Source: Celerinatantimonas diazotrophica (lineage in GTDB: Bacteria > Pseudomonadota > Gammaproteobacteria > Enterobacterales > Celerinatantimonadaceae). From it: a stretch of DNA of 64,000 nt. A model generated the notes under the pieces. It did not search any database, had not been told where the DNA came from, and saw nothing but the letters and a program-made list of their open reading frames with translations. Every line of letters starts with the position of its first letter. The stretch's first letter is position 1. Below, piece after piece: positions 49,315 to 63,483 of the stretch. Where the stretch lies: NCBI RefSeq assembly GCF_004339545.1, contig NZ_SMGD01000018.1, positions 1 to 64,000 on the forward strand. The letters are read 5' to 3'. The translations under genes were made by a program, and so were the position numbers.

Positions 49315-51573
49315 ATGTTAAATAAAGAACTCGAAGTCACCCTGAATAAGGCGTTTAAAGAAGCCCGTCTGAGAAATCATGAATTCATGACGGTCGAGCA
49401 TCTGTTGTGCGCTTTGCTAGATAATGATTCTGCTAAAGAAGCCTTAGAAGCATGTGGCGCTAATGTTAACCAACTCAGAGAAGACTTAAATAGTTTTATT
49501 GAGCAAACGACACCCGTTATTCCATCAAATGACAGTGATCGTGAAACTCAGCCCACGTTGGGATTCCAAAGGGTATTGCAACGAGCTGTATTCCATGTTC
49601 AGTCATCAGGGAATCATGAGGTTACTGGGGCGAATGTTTTAGTGGCAATTTTTAGTGAACAGGAAAGCCAAGCTGTTTACTTTTTGAAAAAATCAGACAT
49701 CAATCGACTTGATGTGGTGAATTATATCTCTCATGGTGTCAAAAAGATCGATGGTGATGATGAAGGATTAAGTGGTGCGGCTGAAGAAGTTGAGAGCGTT
49801 TCTGAAGAGCAAAAACAATTGGAAAGTTTTGCCACTAACCTAAATCAACAGGTGCTTAATGGTAAAATTGATCCACTGATTGGACGTGATAGTGAGTTGT
49901 CTCGGACCATTCAGGTTTTATGTCGGCGCCGCAAAAATAATCCATTGTTGGTGGGCGAGGCTGGGGTTGGCAAAACTGCTATTGCCGAAGGTTTGGCTTA
50001 CCGGATCGTTCACGATGAGGTCCCTGACGTGATTAAAGATGCCACTATCTACTCTTTAGATATGGGATCGTTGTTGGCAGGAACAAAATATCGTGGTGAT
50101 TTTGAAAAACGTTTTAAAGCGTTGCTCAAGCAGTTATCCGTTGCCGATAACGCTATTTTGTTTATCGATGAGATTCATACCATCATTGGTGCTGGGGCTG
50201 CTTCTGGGGGCCAGTTAGATGCTGCTAACCTGATAAAACCATTACTCAGTAATGGGGTGTTGCGTTGTATGGGATCAACAACCTATCAGGAATACAACCA
50301 GATTTTTGAAAAAGATCGGGCACTCGCTCGTCGTTTCCAAAAAATCGATATTGTAGAACCGAGTGTTGATGATACAACGAAAATTTTGATGGGACTGAAA
50401 AGCCGCTATGAAGCGCATCATGAAGTGCGTTACACCACTAAAGCGCTTCGTACGGCAGCAGAACTTGCGGCAAAATATATCAACGAACGTCATTTGCCTG
50501 ATAAAGCAATTGATGTGATTGATGAAGCGGGCGCAAATATGCGGATGTTACCTGTGAGCCGCCGTAAGAAAACGATTGGAGTTTCTGATATCGAGGCGAT
50601 TGTGGCCAAAATTGCGCGAATTCCAGAACAGAAAGTTTCATCAACGGATCGCGAAATTCTCAAAACACTGGGTGAAACTCTGAAAATGATGGTGTTTGGT
50701 CAAGATCGTGCGATTGATGTTTTGGTCGATGCGATTCGCCTCAACCGCTCAGGGTTAGGTGTTGAAGGTAAGCCTGTCGGGTCATTCTTGTTCGCTGGGC
50801 CAACGGGTGTGGGTAAAACAGAAGTGACTCAGCAGCTTGCTAAAGCGATGGGCGTTGAGTTGGTGCGGTTTGATATGTCTGAATATATGGAGCGTCATAC
50901 CGTCTCTCGGTTGATTGGCGCACCTCCTGGATATGTTGGTTATGACCAAGGGGGATTATTAACTGATGCGGTGATGAAGCATCCTCATTGTGTTGTGTTA
51001 TTGGATGAAATCGAAAAAGCGCATGAAGATGTCTTTAACTTGTTACTGCAGGTGATGGATCACGGTACTTTGACGGATAATAATGGTCGTCATGCCGATT
51101 TTCGTAATGTGATATTGGTGATGACTAGTAACGCAGGTGTTAAAGAAACACAGCGTAGTTCGATTGGCTTTAAACAGCAAGATCATAGCTATGACGCAAT
51201 GGATGAGATCAATAAAATCTTTTCCCCAGAATTTAGAAACCGTTTGGATAGTATTATCTGGTTCAATGCTCTGGATGAATCAATTATTGATCGCGTTGTC
51301 GATAAGTTTGTCGTTGAGTTGCAGGCACAGCTAGATGCCAATGGTGTGTCTATGGAAGTGGATAAAGAGGCACGAGCGTGGTTAGCTGTTAAAGGTTACG
51401 ATCCGATGATGGGTGCGCGCCCGATGGCTCGAGTCATTCGCGAACAGCTGCGTAAGCCGTTAGCTAATGAGATTTTGTTCGGTGAACTTAACAAAGGTGG
51501 ACATGTCAATGTCTCTGTTGATAATGACAAATTAACTTTTGCATATAATCAGGTTACAGCCGAACAAATCTGA
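49315..51573 (+). CDS. clpA: ClpA, ATPase subunit of the ClpAP protease
   Basis: The 752-aa Hsp100 unfoldase has the N-domain repeats (1-150), two AAA+ modules with Walker A GEAGVGKT (214-221) and GPTGVGKT (495-502), and Walker B ILFIDEIHT and VVLLDEIEKA. The ClpP-binding IGF-like loop fits RSSIGFKQQ (about 607-615). The start MLNKELE is set by AGGAG upstream and matches E. coli. Confidence 0.95.
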   Translation: MLNKELEVTLNKAFKEARLRNHEFMTVEHLLCALLDNDSAKEALEACGANVNQLREDLNSFIEQTTPVIPSNDSDRETQPTLGFQRVLQRAVFHVQSSGNHEVTGANVLVAIFSEQESQAVYFLKKSDINRLDVVNYISHGVKKIDGDDEGLSGAAEEVESVSEEQKQLESFATNLNQQVLNGKIDPLIGRDSELSRTIQVLCRRRKNNPLLVGEAGVGKTAIAEGLAYRIVHDEVPDVIKDATIYSLDMGSLLAGTKYRGDFEKRFKALLKQLSVADNAILFIDEIHTIIGAGAASGGQLDAANLIKPLLSNGVLRCMGSTTYQEYNQIFEKDRALARRFQKIDIVEPSVDDTTKILMGLKSRYEAHHEVRYTTKALRTAAELAAKYINERHLPDKAIDVIDEAGANMRMLPVSRRKKTIGVSDIEAIVAKIARIPEQKVSSTDREILKTLGETLKMMVFGQDRAIDVLVDAIRLNRSGLGVEGKPVGSFLFAGPTGVGKTEVTQQLAKAMGVELVRFDMSEYMERHTVSRLIGAPPGYVGYDQGGLLTDAVMKHPHCVVLLDEIEKAHEDVFNLLLQVMDHGTLTDNNGRHADFRNVILVMTSNAGVKETQRSSIGFKQQDHSYDAMDEINKIFSPEFRNRLDSIIWFNALDESIIDRVVDKFVVELQAQLDANGVSMEVDKEARAWLAVKGYDPMMGARPMARVIREQLRKPLANEILFGELNKGGHVNVSVDNDKLTFAYNQVTAEQI

Positions 51574-51603
51574 TAGCTTGCTTGTTATCTGATAGCTTTA
51601 AAT

Positions 51604-51634
51604 AAAAAAACCAGCGATTGAGCTGGTTTTTTTA
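51604..51634. terminator. Bidirectional terminator of clpA and infA
   Basis: CCAGC (51611-51615) pairs with GCTGG (51622-51626), extended by A-run and T-run to AAAAAACCAGC/GCTGGTTTTTT. Confidence 0.85.
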
Positions 51635-51651
51635 CACAGCGAAACAGTGAC

Positions 51652-51876
<225 letters not shown>

Positions 51877-51946
51877 TCAGTGAGTATACTCCAAAATTAA
51901 ACGCCGCAAGAATGCCAGAATAAAGCCTCTGTGTAAAGTTTATTCG

Positions 51947-52642
51947 TTATATTGAGGCCTGCCACTGACCATATATAAAGCGTTGATGAGGATAATAATG
52001 CTGCTTGTAATTCATCTTCTGGCAACTATCTATTTGGTAGCCCAAATAAAGCCATTGTTTTTGATGTTCTTTGGCTTGTTGAATTTGGTTGAGAATGAGC
52101 CAGTGGCCCGGAGACCGTTTGGCAATTTCAGGCGCAAAAAAACTATAGACAGCGCTTAGACCAAAGCTTAACCAATCGGTGACAGCAACGGCGACCAGTT
52201 TACCGTCTAAATAGACTTCTAGAAAACGAGTTGTTTGCCAGAAACTTTGGAGAAAATTGCGATAATCGCTAAAGCTGTGTTGGAGCATGCCACCATCGTT
52301 ATGACGGCAGCTTAGATAACGTTTATATAAAGCAAATTGTTCGATGCTGGATTCCTCTGCCCACTTAAACGATAAATCTTGGTTGCGTTTAAGTACCCGT
52401 TTTTGTGAACGAGTAGGGGTAAAGTTTTGAACATCAACTTTAAGCGATTGGCATTGCTGACACCTAATACAATGGGGACGATAAACATCGTTGCCGCTGC
52501 GTCGAAAGCCTTGTTCAATGAATTCTTGATAGGAATACTCTGCATCATTGGTCATAAATACCACTAGTTCCCGAGCTTGATGAGCACTAAGGTAAGGGCA
52601 ATCATGCTCGGGAGTCATCCCGATTTTTAGTGGTGATTTCAT
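51947..52642 (-). CDS. bpt: Bpt, aspartate/glutamate leucyltransferase
   Basis: The 231-aa enzyme transfers Leu from tRNA to proteins with N-terminal Asp or Glu, creating ClpS substrates. The Cys-rich HCIRCQQCQSLKVDV (about 51-65) and CRHNDGGML are family marks, with GYQIDSCQKMNYKQHYYPH near the C-terminus. The ATG (MKSPLKI) overlaps the aat stop (ATGA), so the two are translationally coupled. Confidence 0.9.
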   Translation of the reverse strand: MKSPLKIGMTPEHDCPYLSAHQARELVVFMTNDAEYSYQEFIEQGFRRSGNDVYRPHCIRCQQCQSLKVDVQNFTPTRSQKRVLKRNQDLSFKWAEESSIEQFALYKRYLSCRHNDGGMLQHSFSDYRNFLQSFWQTTRFLEVYLDGKLVAVAVTDWLSFGLSAVYSFFAPEIAKRSPGHWLILNQIQQAKEHQKQWLYLGYQIDSCQKMNYKQHYYPHQRFIYGQWQASI

Positions 52643-53325
52643 AAATAGCGTGGCTCCCAACATCCGGGTTGTAGCGGTTGGTTTCTATACTGTCGCACAT
52701 ATTTAAGAAAATTGGCACGAGAACAACTGATTACGCCCAAGCTTTGTAAATGTTCAGTGGGCATTTGTGCATCGATATATTGGCCACCATATCGGCCAAA
52801 AAGATCTGCTAAATATATAAATGCCATTTTGGAGGCATTGGTTTCTCGATGGAACATCGATTCACCACAATATATTTGCCCGATATTTACGCCATAGAGG
52901 CCGCCGACAAGCCGTTCATCATCCCAGATCTCAATTGAGTGGGCGAAACCTTGCTGGTGGAGATCAATATAGGCGCTTTTCATCTCATCAGTAATCCATG
53001 TTCCCTCTTGTGTACGATCGGCGCATCCATCCATGACTTGAGCAAAAGCGAGGTTGACACTCACCTTAAAAGGCGTTTTTTTTAGCCATTTTTTCATGCT
53101 TTTACTAACATGAGCTTCCTTAGGGGCTAAAATTGCGCGCGTACTAGGCGACCACCATAAGATCGGCTGGTGGTCATCAAACCAAGGAAAAATGGCGTTT
53201 TGATATGCATAAATGAGTCTTTGGGGGGCTAAATCACCACCTATGGCTAGCAGTCCATCAGGTTCATCAAGTGCTTGCTCTATATCTGGAAACCAAAGAT
53301 CATCGGCTAATACATGCAATTGCAT
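52639..53325 (-). CDS. aat: Leucyl/phenylalanyl-tRNA-protein transferase
   Basis: The 228-aa enzyme adds Leu or Phe to proteins with N-terminal Lys or Arg. It has DGLLAIGGDLAPQRLIYAY, GIFPWF-like NAIFPWFDDHQPILWWSP, and GGQYIDAQMPTEHLQSLG near the C-terminus. GGGAAG precedes the ATG. With bpt, clpS and clpA it makes a complete N-degron set. Confidence 0.94.
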   Translation of the reverse strand: MQLHVLADDLWFPDIEQALDEPDGLLAIGGDLAPQRLIYAYQNAIFPWFDDHQPILWWSPSTRAILAPKEAHVSKSMKKWLKKTPFKVSVNLAFAQVMDGCADRTQEGTWITDEMKSAYIDLHQQGFAHSIEIWDDERLVGGLYGVNIGQIYCGESMFHRETNASKMAFIYLADLFGRYGGQYIDAQMPTEHLQSLGVISCSRANFLKYVRQYRNQPLQPGCWEPRYL

Positions 53326-53380
53326 TGTACTTCCCTTAAACTCCTATTAATAATGGGTCATCTTAAGGTATAGGCTAGTT

Positions 53381-53851
53381 ATGAATATACGTTTTTGTTT
53401 TTTAGTGTTCCCTTTACTGATAACTCCCTCTGTGTGGGCTAATTATCACCGTAACGTTGCCCGACCCGTTGAGCAAGTGGTTTTTGGTAAGGTTACATCG
53501 GTTCGTTATTTTAATCCTACCCAAGCCAGACATGTCCGGCATAATCCATGGAAGACTTTATTAGGAAGTGTAGTCGGTGGTGTACTGGGAAATCAATTTG
53601 GGAAAGGTTGGGGGAGGGTGGTAGCCACAGGAGTTGGTGCTGCGGCTGGTGGTGCTATTGCCCAACAAGCCCAAGAGCCAGAAACCCGCTTGATCCACTA
53701 TCACTTGGTCGAGCTCTTAATTCGTAACAATGACAATCATAAGTTAATTGATGTGGTGCAGGATTATGATCCGAATATGCAATTTCACAAAGGGCAATCG
53801 GTAAGAATTCTTTATTTTAAAGATGGGGTAAGGGTTGATACTGAGTATTAA
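53381..53851 (+). CDS. Glycine-zipper (2TM) envelope protein
   Basis: The 156-aa product has a signal peptide (about 1-20, cut after VWA) and a glycine-zipper membrane segment, LLGSVVGGVLGNQFGKGWG then TGVGAAAGGAIAQQ (about 61-95), as in SlyB/PcP-type outer-membrane proteins. No lipobox cysteine is present, so unlike SlyB it is not a lipoprotein. The C-terminal domain (about 105-156) is soluble. Function unknown. The ribosome site AAGG is unusually far from the ATG. Confidence 0.72.
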   Translation: MNIRFCFLVFPLLITPSVWANYHRNVARPVEQVVFGKVTSVRYFNPTQARHVRHNPWKTLLGSVVGGVLGNQFGKGWGRVVATGVGAAAGGAIAQQAQEPETRLIHYHLVELLIRNNDNHKLIDVVQDYDPNMQFHKGQSVRILYFKDGVRVDTEY

Positions 53852-53859
53852 TTGAGATC

Positions 53860-53893
53860 GAAAAGACCAATCAGCTTAGCTGATTGGTCAAAA
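53860..53893. terminator. Hairpin between convergent genes
   Basis: GACCAATCAGC pairs with GCTGATTGGTC (53865-53889), with AAAA before; it suits the leftward trxB transcript as well as the glycine-zipper gene. Confidence 0.7.
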
Positions 53894-53896
53894 GCG

Positions 53897-55397
<1,501 letters not shown>

Positions 55398-55865
55398 ATG
55401 AAGGAACTAGATCGGATAGATCGCAACATACTCAATGAGTTGCAACAGGATGGCAGAATCTCTAATGTGGAGTTGTCTAAACGAGTAGGATTGAGTCCAA
55501 CACCATGTCTTGAAAGGGTTCGCCGTCTCGAACGACAGGGATACATCTGTGGTTATACTGCTATTTTAAACCCGCAATATTTGGACGCATCACTATTAGT
55601 TTTTGTTGAAATTACCCTAAACCGGGGAGCAGCTGATGTTTTTGAACAATTTAACAGCGCTGTTCAGCAGTTAGAAGAAATTCAGGAATGTCATTTAGTT
55701 TCAGGTGATTTCGACTATTTGTTAAAAACACGTGTGGCAGACATGTCTGCTTATCGTCGGTTGCTTGGTGAGACTTTGCTGAGATTACCCGGAGTGAATG
55801 ACACACGCACGTATGTTGTCATGGAAGAGGTAAAACAGAGTAATCGGCTTGTAATCAAGCATTAG
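55398..55865 (+). CDS. lrp: Leucine-responsive regulatory protein
   Basis: The 155-aa protein is nearly identical to E. coli Lrp through the HTH (DRIDRNILNELQQDGRISNV and PTPCLERVRRLERQ) and the RAM effector domain (ECHLVSGDFDYLLKTRV). It is nine residues shorter at the N-terminus: an in-frame TGA 18 bp upstream fixes the start at MKELDR. Lrp is a global regulator of amino-acid metabolism. It is separated from ftsK by about 130 bp. Confidence 0.95.
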   Translation: MKELDRIDRNILNELQQDGRISNVELSKRVGLSPTPCLERVRRLERQGYICGYTAILNPQYLDASLLVFVEITLNRGAADVFEQFNSAVQQLEEIQECHLVSGDFDYLLKTRVADMSAYRRLLGETLLRLPGVNDTRTYVVMEEVKQSNRLVIKH

Positions 55866-55888
55866 ATGAACAAAGGTAGTTTAATTAT

Positions 55889-55925
55889 TGTTCGGGAGAG
55901 CGGCAGAGCCGCTCTTTTATTTATA
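55889..55925 (+). terminator. Terminator of lrp
   Basis: GAGAGCGGC pairs imperfectly with GCCGCTCTT around AGA (about 55895-55917), followed by TTATTTATAT. Confidence 0.6.
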
Positions 55926-55999
55926 TTCGGCTCCCATAACATTATTATTGTTTTTATAATAAGAAGTATCTTATATTTTTCATTGAAGGAGAGTCCTTT

Positions 56000-58483
56000 T
56001 TGGCAGTTTTGTTCTCTTCCAAATTAAATGGTTGGCAACGCATACAAGAAGCTGGGGTCATCATTTTCATCGCCTTGGCGATTGTTTGTGCGATTGCTTT
56101 GTTTAGTTTTAATCCATCTGATCCTAGTTGGTCGCAGAGTTCTTGGCAGGGCCATGTTGACAATGCTGCTGGCTCTATCGGAGCGATGGTCTCTGATGGT
56201 TTGTTTTTCCTATTTGGTTGGATTGCATACCTTGTTCCGTTGATGTTGGCTGGCTTAGGTTATCTATTATTTTGGCGACCGGCTCCTATCAGAGAACTTT
56301 CTTTTTTTAATGCTGGTTTGCGATTGATCGGTTGCGTCTTAGCGGTCATTAGTGCCACGGCGTTGGCTTCGGTTAATTTTAATAACTTTTATTATTTTTC
56401 ATCAGGTGGTTTGATCGGAGATTTAAGTTCTTCGGTGATGGATAAAGTTTTGGGGAACTTGGGGAGCACTATTATTTGGTTAGCATTGCTAGCCATTGGG
56501 GTGACTTTGCTCACAGGGGTTTCATGGGTCACAATTGTAGAGTCCATTGGTGAATCATTGCAGAGACTCGTCGGATTAGTGAAAGACAAATTTGGCAATC
56601 GTGGTGATGAACTTGTTTTTGAAAATACTTCATCACAAATCGATGAATCCGACGATCAAGAGTTTGTCATAGAGCATAAGAAATCAATTGTCTCACCATT
56701 GAAGCGTTTGTTAAAACAGCGCAATAGTGAAGATGAAGTTGTTCAAGAAGAGGGCTCTCTAACTGATGAAGCAGATTGGTTAGAAGAGGACCTATCTGAT
56801 CGTCAAGAACCTCACTTTGATATTCCGGTCATCACCAACGATTTTGCTCAAGATGAAGCTCCGGTTCGGCCTGAAGCTGCACCCCAAAATAAACCGACTG
56901 TGACTGCGGCACCTAAAGCGCAGATGGTTGCTCCAGCGAATGCCAAAACACTCGCTGATTTTGAACCTGCCCCTAAGCCAAAAGATATGGCGCCGCTGCC
57001 GGATATGAGTTTACTTGACCGTCCGGATAAGAAAACTAATCCCGTGACTCAAGAAGAACTCGATCAAGTCGCTCGCCTGGTTGAAGTGAAATTGCTTGAT
57101 TTTAATGTCGAAGCTAAAGTTGTCGCTGTCCACCCAGGACCTGTGATTACACGTTTTGAGCTTGATTTAGCACCGGGCGTTAAAGTCAATAAAATTACCA
57201 ACTTGTCGAAAGATTTAGCTCGCGCGTTGTCGGCTATTAGTGTCCGAGTTGTTGAGGTGATTCCGGGTAAATCTGTGATTGGGTTGGAACTGCCGAATGA
57301 GCATCGTGAAATTGTATATTTGAGTGAGGTCCTCAATTGCTCAGCATTTCATAAAAATAAATCACCACTGACAATGGTGCTAGGGAGCAATATCTCTGGT
57401 GATCCTGTAGTTGTTGATTTGTCGCGGATGCCTCATTTATTGGTGGCTGGGACAACCGGGTCAGGTAAATCTGTTGGGGTCAACGTGATGATCATCAGTA
57501 TGTTGTATAAATCAACGCCTGAAGATGTCAGGATGATCATGATTGACCCAAAAATGTTGGAATTATCAGTATACGATGGTATCCCTCATTTGTTGTGTGA
57601 AGTTGTAACTGATATGAAAGAGGCCGCTAATGCCTTGCGTTGGTGTGTCGGTGAAATGGAACGGCGTTATAAATTAATGTCAGCGGTTGGCGTGCGTAAC
57701 TTAAAGGGCTACAACGCCAAAGTTAAGGAAGCGAATGCTCGTGGTGAGCCCATTGCTGATCCACTATGGAAACCGGGCGACAGTATGGATGAGCAAGCGC
57801 CACCCCTTGAGAAACTGCCTTCGATTGTTGTAGTCGTTGATGAGTTTGCTGACATGATGATGATTGTTGGTAAAAAAGTAGAAGAGTTGATTGCGCGAAT
57901 TGCGCAGAAAGCTCGCGCAGCAGGGATCCATTTGATTTTAGCAACGCAACGACCTTCGGTAGATGTGATTACCGGACTGATTAAGGCCAATATTCCAACT
58001 CGTATTGCTTTTCAGGTTTCCAGTAAAGTGGATTCGCGTACGATTCTCGACCAGCAAGGGGCCGAAACCCTTCTAGGGCAGGGTGATATGCTTTATCTGC
58101 CACCTGGAACTAGTGTTCCGACTCGTGTTCATGGTGCTTTTGTTGATGATGATGAAGTGCACCGAGTTGTTTCCGACTGGAAATTACGCGGCCAACCTGA
58201 TTATATCGACGAAATTTTAAATGGGGATATGGGGCCGGAAGCATTGCTACCTGGCGAGCAACCCGAAGGTGATGAAGAGATCGATGAACTTTATGATCAG
58301 GCGGTTGCATTTGTCACTGAAACTCGTCGTGGCTCGGTTTCTGGGGTTCAGCGGAAATTTAAAATTGGTTATAACCGTGCCGCTCGGATTGTAGAGCAGA
58401 TGCAGGCACAAGGCGTTGTGAGTGCTCCAGGGCATAATGGCAATCGTGAAGTGATTGCTCCGCCACCCGTGAGAACCGAGTGA
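56000..58483 (+). CDS. ftsK: DNA translocase FtsK
   Basis: The 827-aa protein has four or five N-terminal membrane helices (about 22-185), an acidic linker, the RecA-type motor with Walker [11 protein letters not shown] (484-493) and Walker [11 protein letters not shown], and a C-terminal gamma winged helix ([20 protein letters not shown], about 773-792) that reads KOPS sites. The linker is short compared with E. coli FtsK (1329 aa). The start is TTG with AAGGAG 8 bp upstream. It leads the ftsK-lolA-rarA group. Confidence 0.94.
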   Translation: MAVLFSSKLNGWQRIQEAGVIIFIALAIVCAIALFSFNPSDPSWSQSSWQGHVDNAAGSIGAMVSDGLFFLFGWIAYLVPLMLAGLGYLLFWRPAPIRELSFFNAGLRLIGCVLAVISATALASVNFNNFYYFSSGGLIGDLSSSVMDKVLGNLGSTIIWLALLAIGVTLLTGVSWVTIVESIGESLQRLVGLVKDKFGNRGDELVFENTSSQIDESDDQEFVIEHKKSIVSPLKRLLKQRNSEDEVVQEEGSLTDEADWLEEDLSDRQEPHFDIPVITNDFAQDEAPVRPEAAPQNKPTVTAAPKAQMVAPANAKTLADFEPAPKPKDMAPLPDMSLLDRPDKKTNPVTQEELDQVARLVEVKLLDFNVEAKVVAVHPGPVITRFELDLAPGVKVNKITNLSKDLARALSAISVRVVEVIPGKSVIGLELPNEHREIVYLSEVLNCSAFHKNKSPLTMVLGSNISGDPVVVDLSRMPHLLVAGTTGSGKSVGVNVMIISMLYKSTPEDVRMIMIDPKMLELSVYDGIPHLLCEVVTDMKEAANALRWCVGEMERRYKLMSAVGVRNLKGYNAKVKEANARGEPIADPLWKPGDSMDEQAPPLEKLPSIVVVVDEFADMMMIVGKKVEELIARIAQKARAAGIHLILATQRPSVDVITGLIKANIPTRIAFQVSSKVDSRTILDQQGAETLLGQGDMLYLPPGTSVPTRVHGAFVDDDEVHRVVSDWKLRGQPDYIDEILNGDMGPEALLPGEQPEGDEEIDELYDQAVAFVTETRRGSVSGVQRKFKIGYNRAARIVEQMQAQGVVSAPGHNGNREVIAPPPVRTE

Positions 58484-58503
58484 TAGAAAGCAAGCGAGGT
58501 ATT

Positions 58504-59115
58504 ATGCGACAGTTACGAATTTTAGGGGCAATAGTTTATTTGTTGTTAAGCCCGTTAGTGATGGCGAATCCTGCGTCCGATTTACGTCATAAACTGGAAA
58601 AAATCAGTCACTTTGGCGCTGATTTCTCGCAAACAGTTATTAGCCCCGAAGGCAAAGTGATTCATCGGGGCAAAGGGCATTTTGTAATTGCTAAACCAGG
58701 GAAACTGCATTGGCAGGAAACTCATCCTGGCCATGACGAGATTATCTCGGATGGGAAAACCATCTGGTATTATTCTCCAATGGTTGAGCAGGTCACCATT
58801 TACAATACGTCTCAGGCAATTGTGCATACGCCGTTTATATTGTTAACAGATCAGCGTGAGAAGACTTGGAAACAGTATCAGGTTAAACAGCATGATGGTG
58901 TCTATACAGTGAGTAGCAAAGACCCATCACAGCTGGTTACATTCTCTCTGAGCTTTGGTAAAACGGGTAATATTCGTGAATTTACGGTTGTTGATGGACA
59001 GGGGCAACACAGCGAATTCAAATTAACTCATTTTAATCTACACCCTGACATTCAGCCGGGGATTTTTAGTTTTAAAGTTCCAAAAGGAACACAAATCGAC
59101 GATCAGCGCCAGTGA
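58504..59115 (+). CDS. lolA: LolA, periplasmic lipoprotein carrier
   Basis: The 203-aa protein has a signal peptide ending PLVMA-N and the LolA fold ([40 protein letters not shown]). It carries outer-membrane lipoproteins from LolCDE to LolB. The ATG beginning MRQLRIL is chosen because GAGG lies 5 bp upstream and the length equals E. coli LolA; it is 20 bp after ftsK. Confidence 0.93.
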   Translation: MRQLRILGAIVYLLLSPLVMANPASDLRHKLEKISHFGADFSQTVISPEGKVIHRGKGHFVIAKPGKLHWQETHPGHDEIISDGKTIWYYSPMVEQVTIYNTSQAIVHTPFILLTDQREKTWKQYQVKQHDGVYTVSSKDPSQLVTFSLSFGKTGNIREFTVVDGQGQHSEFKLTHFNLHPDIQPGIFSFKVPKGTQIDDQRQ

Positions 59116-59116
59116 T

Positions 59117-60448
59117 ATGGATAATTTAGGATTCGACTTTGCGCCGGATTTTCGACCCCTCGCGGCTCGAATGCGCCCACAAACCTTAGAAACATATGCA
59201 GGTCAAGCACAAATTCTAGACCCTGAGAAACCGTTATATAAAGCGATTCAAAATGGTCAGTTACACTCGATGATCCTCTGGGGCCCTCCTGGTACTGGTA
59301 AGACGACTCTTGCTGAGATTATTGCTCGATATGCTGATGCTCATGTTGAAAAAATTTCAGCGGTGACCGGTGGGATGAAAGAGATCCGCCAAGCGATTGA
59401 AAATGCAAAAATAACTCAGCAGAGTGGTCGACGAACTATTTTATTTGTGGATGAAGTTCATCGCTTTAATAAGAGTCAACAAGATGCATTTCTGCCGCAT
59501 ATCGAAGATGGAACGGTCGTTTTTATCGGAGCTACGACGGAAAATCCTTCGTTTGAAGTGAATAATGCGTTGCTCTCCAGAGCGCGCGTGTATGTGCTTG
59601 AGCCGCTAACCGATGGTGATATCGAAGAGGTCCTTACTCGAGCACTAAGTGACGATCTCCAGCTTAAACAACGCCATCTCAGCTTTGCTGATGGCGTTAT
59701 CGGACAATTAGCACAGTTTGCTCAGGGAGATGCTCGACAGGCGCTTAATTTTCTTGAGATGGCGACAGATTTAGTTAGTGATGGACAACCGATTGGTTCT
59801 GACTTATTAGCTCAGGTTTGTGGAGAACATTTTGCCAAAGTCGATAAGCAGGGGGATCAATATTATGATTTGCTTTCGGCTTTACATAAGTCGATTCGAG
59901 GGTCTAATCCGGATGGGGCGCTCTTTTGGTTTTGTAGAATATTGGAGTCAGGTTGCGATCCACTCATTGTTGCTCGGCGGTTACTAGCGATTGCCTCTGA
60001 AGATATTGGAAATGCCGATATTCGAGCCATGCAGGTTGCGATTAATGCCTGGGATTGTTTTACTCGGGTTGGCCCTGCTGAAGGAGAACGCGCTATTGCT
60101 CAAGCTGTCGTGTTTTTGGCTTGTGCGCCCAAAAGTAATGCTGTTTATGAAGCATTTAAGGCTGCTCGCCAGGCTGCTAAAGAATATGGTCATTTAGGTG
60201 TGCCAGCTCATCTGCGCAATGCCCCAACTGAATTAATGAAACAGATGGGCTATGGTGCCGAATACCGTTATGCGCATCTAGAACCGGGGGCATATGCGGC
60301 AGGGGAAAAATATTTGCCTGAAGAAATTGCCGATTTACGCTTTTATCATCCCCACGATCGAGGACTAGAAAAACAGATCCAGAGCAAACTGGATTATCTT
60401 AATGAATTAGATGCGAAAAGTCCGCGACAAAGATACCCTAAGAAGTGA
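59117..60448 (+). CDS. rarA: RarA (MgsA) replication-associated AAA+ ATPase
   Basis: The 443-aa protein is a clamp-loader-like ATPase with Walker [10 protein letters not shown] (56-64), Walker [11 protein letters not shown] and sensor 1 GATTENPSF. It acts at stalled replication forks with SSB. It starts one base after the lolA stop and runs toward serS, the order of E. coli. Confidence 0.94.
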   Translation: MDNLGFDFAPDFRPLAARMRPQTLETYAGQAQILDPEKPLYKAIQNGQLHSMILWGPPGTGKTTLAEIIARYADAHVEKISAVTGGMKEIRQAIENAKITQQSGRRTILFVDEVHRFNKSQQDAFLPHIEDGTVVFIGATTENPSFEVNNALLSRARVYVLEPLTDGDIEEVLTRALSDDLQLKQRHLSFADGVIGQLAQFAQGDARQALNFLEMATDLVSDGQPIGSDLLAQVCGEHFAKVDKQGDQYYDLLSALHKSIRGSNPDGALFWFCRILESGCDPLIVARRLLAIASEDIGNADIRAMQVAINAWDCFTRVGPAEGERAIAQAVVFLACAPKSNAVYEAFKAARQAAKEYGHLGVPAHLRNAPTELMKQMGYGAEYRYAHLEPGAYAAGEKYLPEEIADLRFYHPHDRGLEKQIQSKLDYLNELDAKSPRQRYPKK

Positions 60449-60454
60449 TAGAAT

Positions 60455-60483
60455 AACGACGTAGCGAATGAAGCTACGTCGTT
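60455..60483 (+). terminator. Hairpin between rarA and serS
   Basis: AACGACGTAGC pairs perfectly over 11 bp with GCTACGTCGTT around a 7-base loop. The T-run is poor (AAGTTTATAG), so it may act as a partial terminator or mRNA-stability element. Confidence 0.5.
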
Positions 60484-60507
60484 AAGTTTATAGAACCAAT
60501 TGATTAA

Positions 60508-61839
<1,332 letters not shown>

Positions 61840-61909
61840 TGAAATCCCTTTATGGGGAAGGCGAGCAGTTAATAACTGCTTGAAATGATTTGATCGAACG
61901 TTAAAAGGA

Positions 61910-61950
61910 TTTAAAATCCGATGTTAGTTAGCTGATATCGGATTTTTTTG
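61910..61950 (+). terminator. Terminator of serS
   Basis: AAAATCCGAT (61913-61922) pairs with ATCGGATTTT (61937-61946), followed by further T. The remainder of the gap to 62336 shows no gene or clear element. Confidence 0.8.
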
Positions 61951-62336
61951 TGTGTGGAATCAACTCAGTATTCCCGTCTGGCGATTACCTTGTTTTCGCT
62001 GCCCCGTAGCTGGACATTCGAGAAATTTCCCTAACTATTTCGAAAAAAACAGGTTTAAATTGCCGCCTTGAAAGACTGGGTTAGTAGCACAACCGAAATT
62101 TTGGATATATTCGTTGAAAAATAAAACGTTAGTCAGCTTAACTGAGGGGGATTATTCTGAAAGGGATTTTTATAATGACAAATCTAGATATCGAATTATG
62201 ATTCTATGTTAATTGGCAAAGACCCAAATTATTTTGTTGTATTGTTCAATTATTTTCTTTTTCATCCCTCTTTTTTGATAAACTCTATCAGCCTTTAATT
62301 AATTTCACTTGTTTTTTAATATCAAGAGATTCATCC

Positions 62337-63419
62337 ATGCCAAGTCTTACCAAAAGCGTCTCCTTGTTTTCTCGTATACCTTATCCCATTTGTTGGATTA
62401 TCTTGGCGGTTCTTTCGGTTAGCTTTGCTTGGGCGATGCAACTCGTTGGCTTGAGTGCTGAGTGGATGGTTGGACCAATGGTTGCCGCCATTGTGATTGC
62501 CCTCATGGGGATTAAATTAAAGATGAACCGCCCCTTGTACCAATTTTGCCAAGCTGTTGTAGGGTGTGTGATTGCGCAAAGTTTAACCCCTCAGATTATC
62601 AGAGAGGTTTTGAAAGATTGGCCTATCGTGGTATTAGTCGTCGCTTCGGTTATGTTCTTAAGTTGGGGGTTAGGATGGCTCATAGGTAAATTCAAAGTGA
62701 TGCCTGCACAAGTTGCTATCTGGGGGGCATCACCAGGAGCCGCAAGCGCCATGGTTATTCTAGCAAAAGCTTATGGGACAGATGCTCGTTTAGTTGCTTT
62801 TATGCAGTACATTCGGGTGCTATTAGTCGTCATTATGTCATCGCTGGTTGCGGCTTTAGTGGTTCCTGACGGCTCTTTAAGTCATTCATTATTTGAAAAT
62901 TGGTTACAACTCCCACAGATGAGTAGCTTTGGGTTCACTATGGCATTGATTTTTGGCAGCATCATTTTGGCTAAATATACAAAAATCCCTGCTGGTGCCA
63001 TGCTGATTCCAATGTTCTTAGGTACCTTTTTACATGTCAATGGTTGGTTGACTATTACTCTTCCACAACCTTTATTGGCTATCAGTTATCTAGTTGTCGG
63101 ATGGGTGATTGGACTTGGATTTGACCGCCAGACATTTCATGCATCATTTTATGCGTTGCCTAAAATACTATTAATGAATGTGTTACTTATGCTGTTATGT
63201 GCTGGATTGGCTGTATTAGCTAGCTATTGGTTTCACGTTGATTTGTTATCTGCTTATCTAGCAACCAGTCCGGGAGGGGCTAATACGGTCGCTATCATTG
63301 CATTGTCTAATCCTGTAAATGTACCTTTTATTATGGCGTTACAAACAAGTCGTTTATTTGCAGTTATGGCGTTTGGTCCCTGGATTGCGAAATGGTTAGG
63401 TAAAAAAATTGAAGGGTAA
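62337..63419 (+). CDS. AbrB-family (COG3180) membrane protein
   Basis: The 360-aa protein has about ten helices arranged as two similar halves, each with a conserved pattern: LSAEWMVGPMVAAIV / IPAGAMLIPMFLG, and WGASPGAASAMVI / ATSPGGANTVAII. These are AbrB-duplication transporters, once called ammonia monooxygenases. The substrate is unknown. No ribosome site is obvious (AAGAGATTC). It is followed by the YrhK-type gene. Confidence 0.8.
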   Translation: MPSLTKSVSLFSRIPYPICWIILAVLSVSFAWAMQLVGLSAEWMVGPMVAAIVIALMGIKLKMNRPLYQFCQAVVGCVIAQSLTPQIIREVLKDWPIVVLVVASVMFLSWGLGWLIGKFKVMPAQVAIWGASPGAASAMVILAKAYGTDARLVAFMQYIRVLLVVIMSSLVAALVVPDGSLSHSLFENWLQLPQMSSFGFTMALIFGSIILAKYTKIPAGAMLIPMFLGTFLHVNGWLTITLPQPLLAISYLVVGWVIGLGFDRQTFHASFYALPKILLMNVLLMLLCAGLAVLASYWFHVDLLSAYLATSPGGANTVAIIALSNPVNVPFIMALQTSRLFAVMAFGPWIAKWLGKKIEG

Positions 63420-63483
63420 TTTACAAACCCCCACTAAATTTGATATGCATAGGGCTCTTTTGATTTTCAAGGAGGCCTGCTTT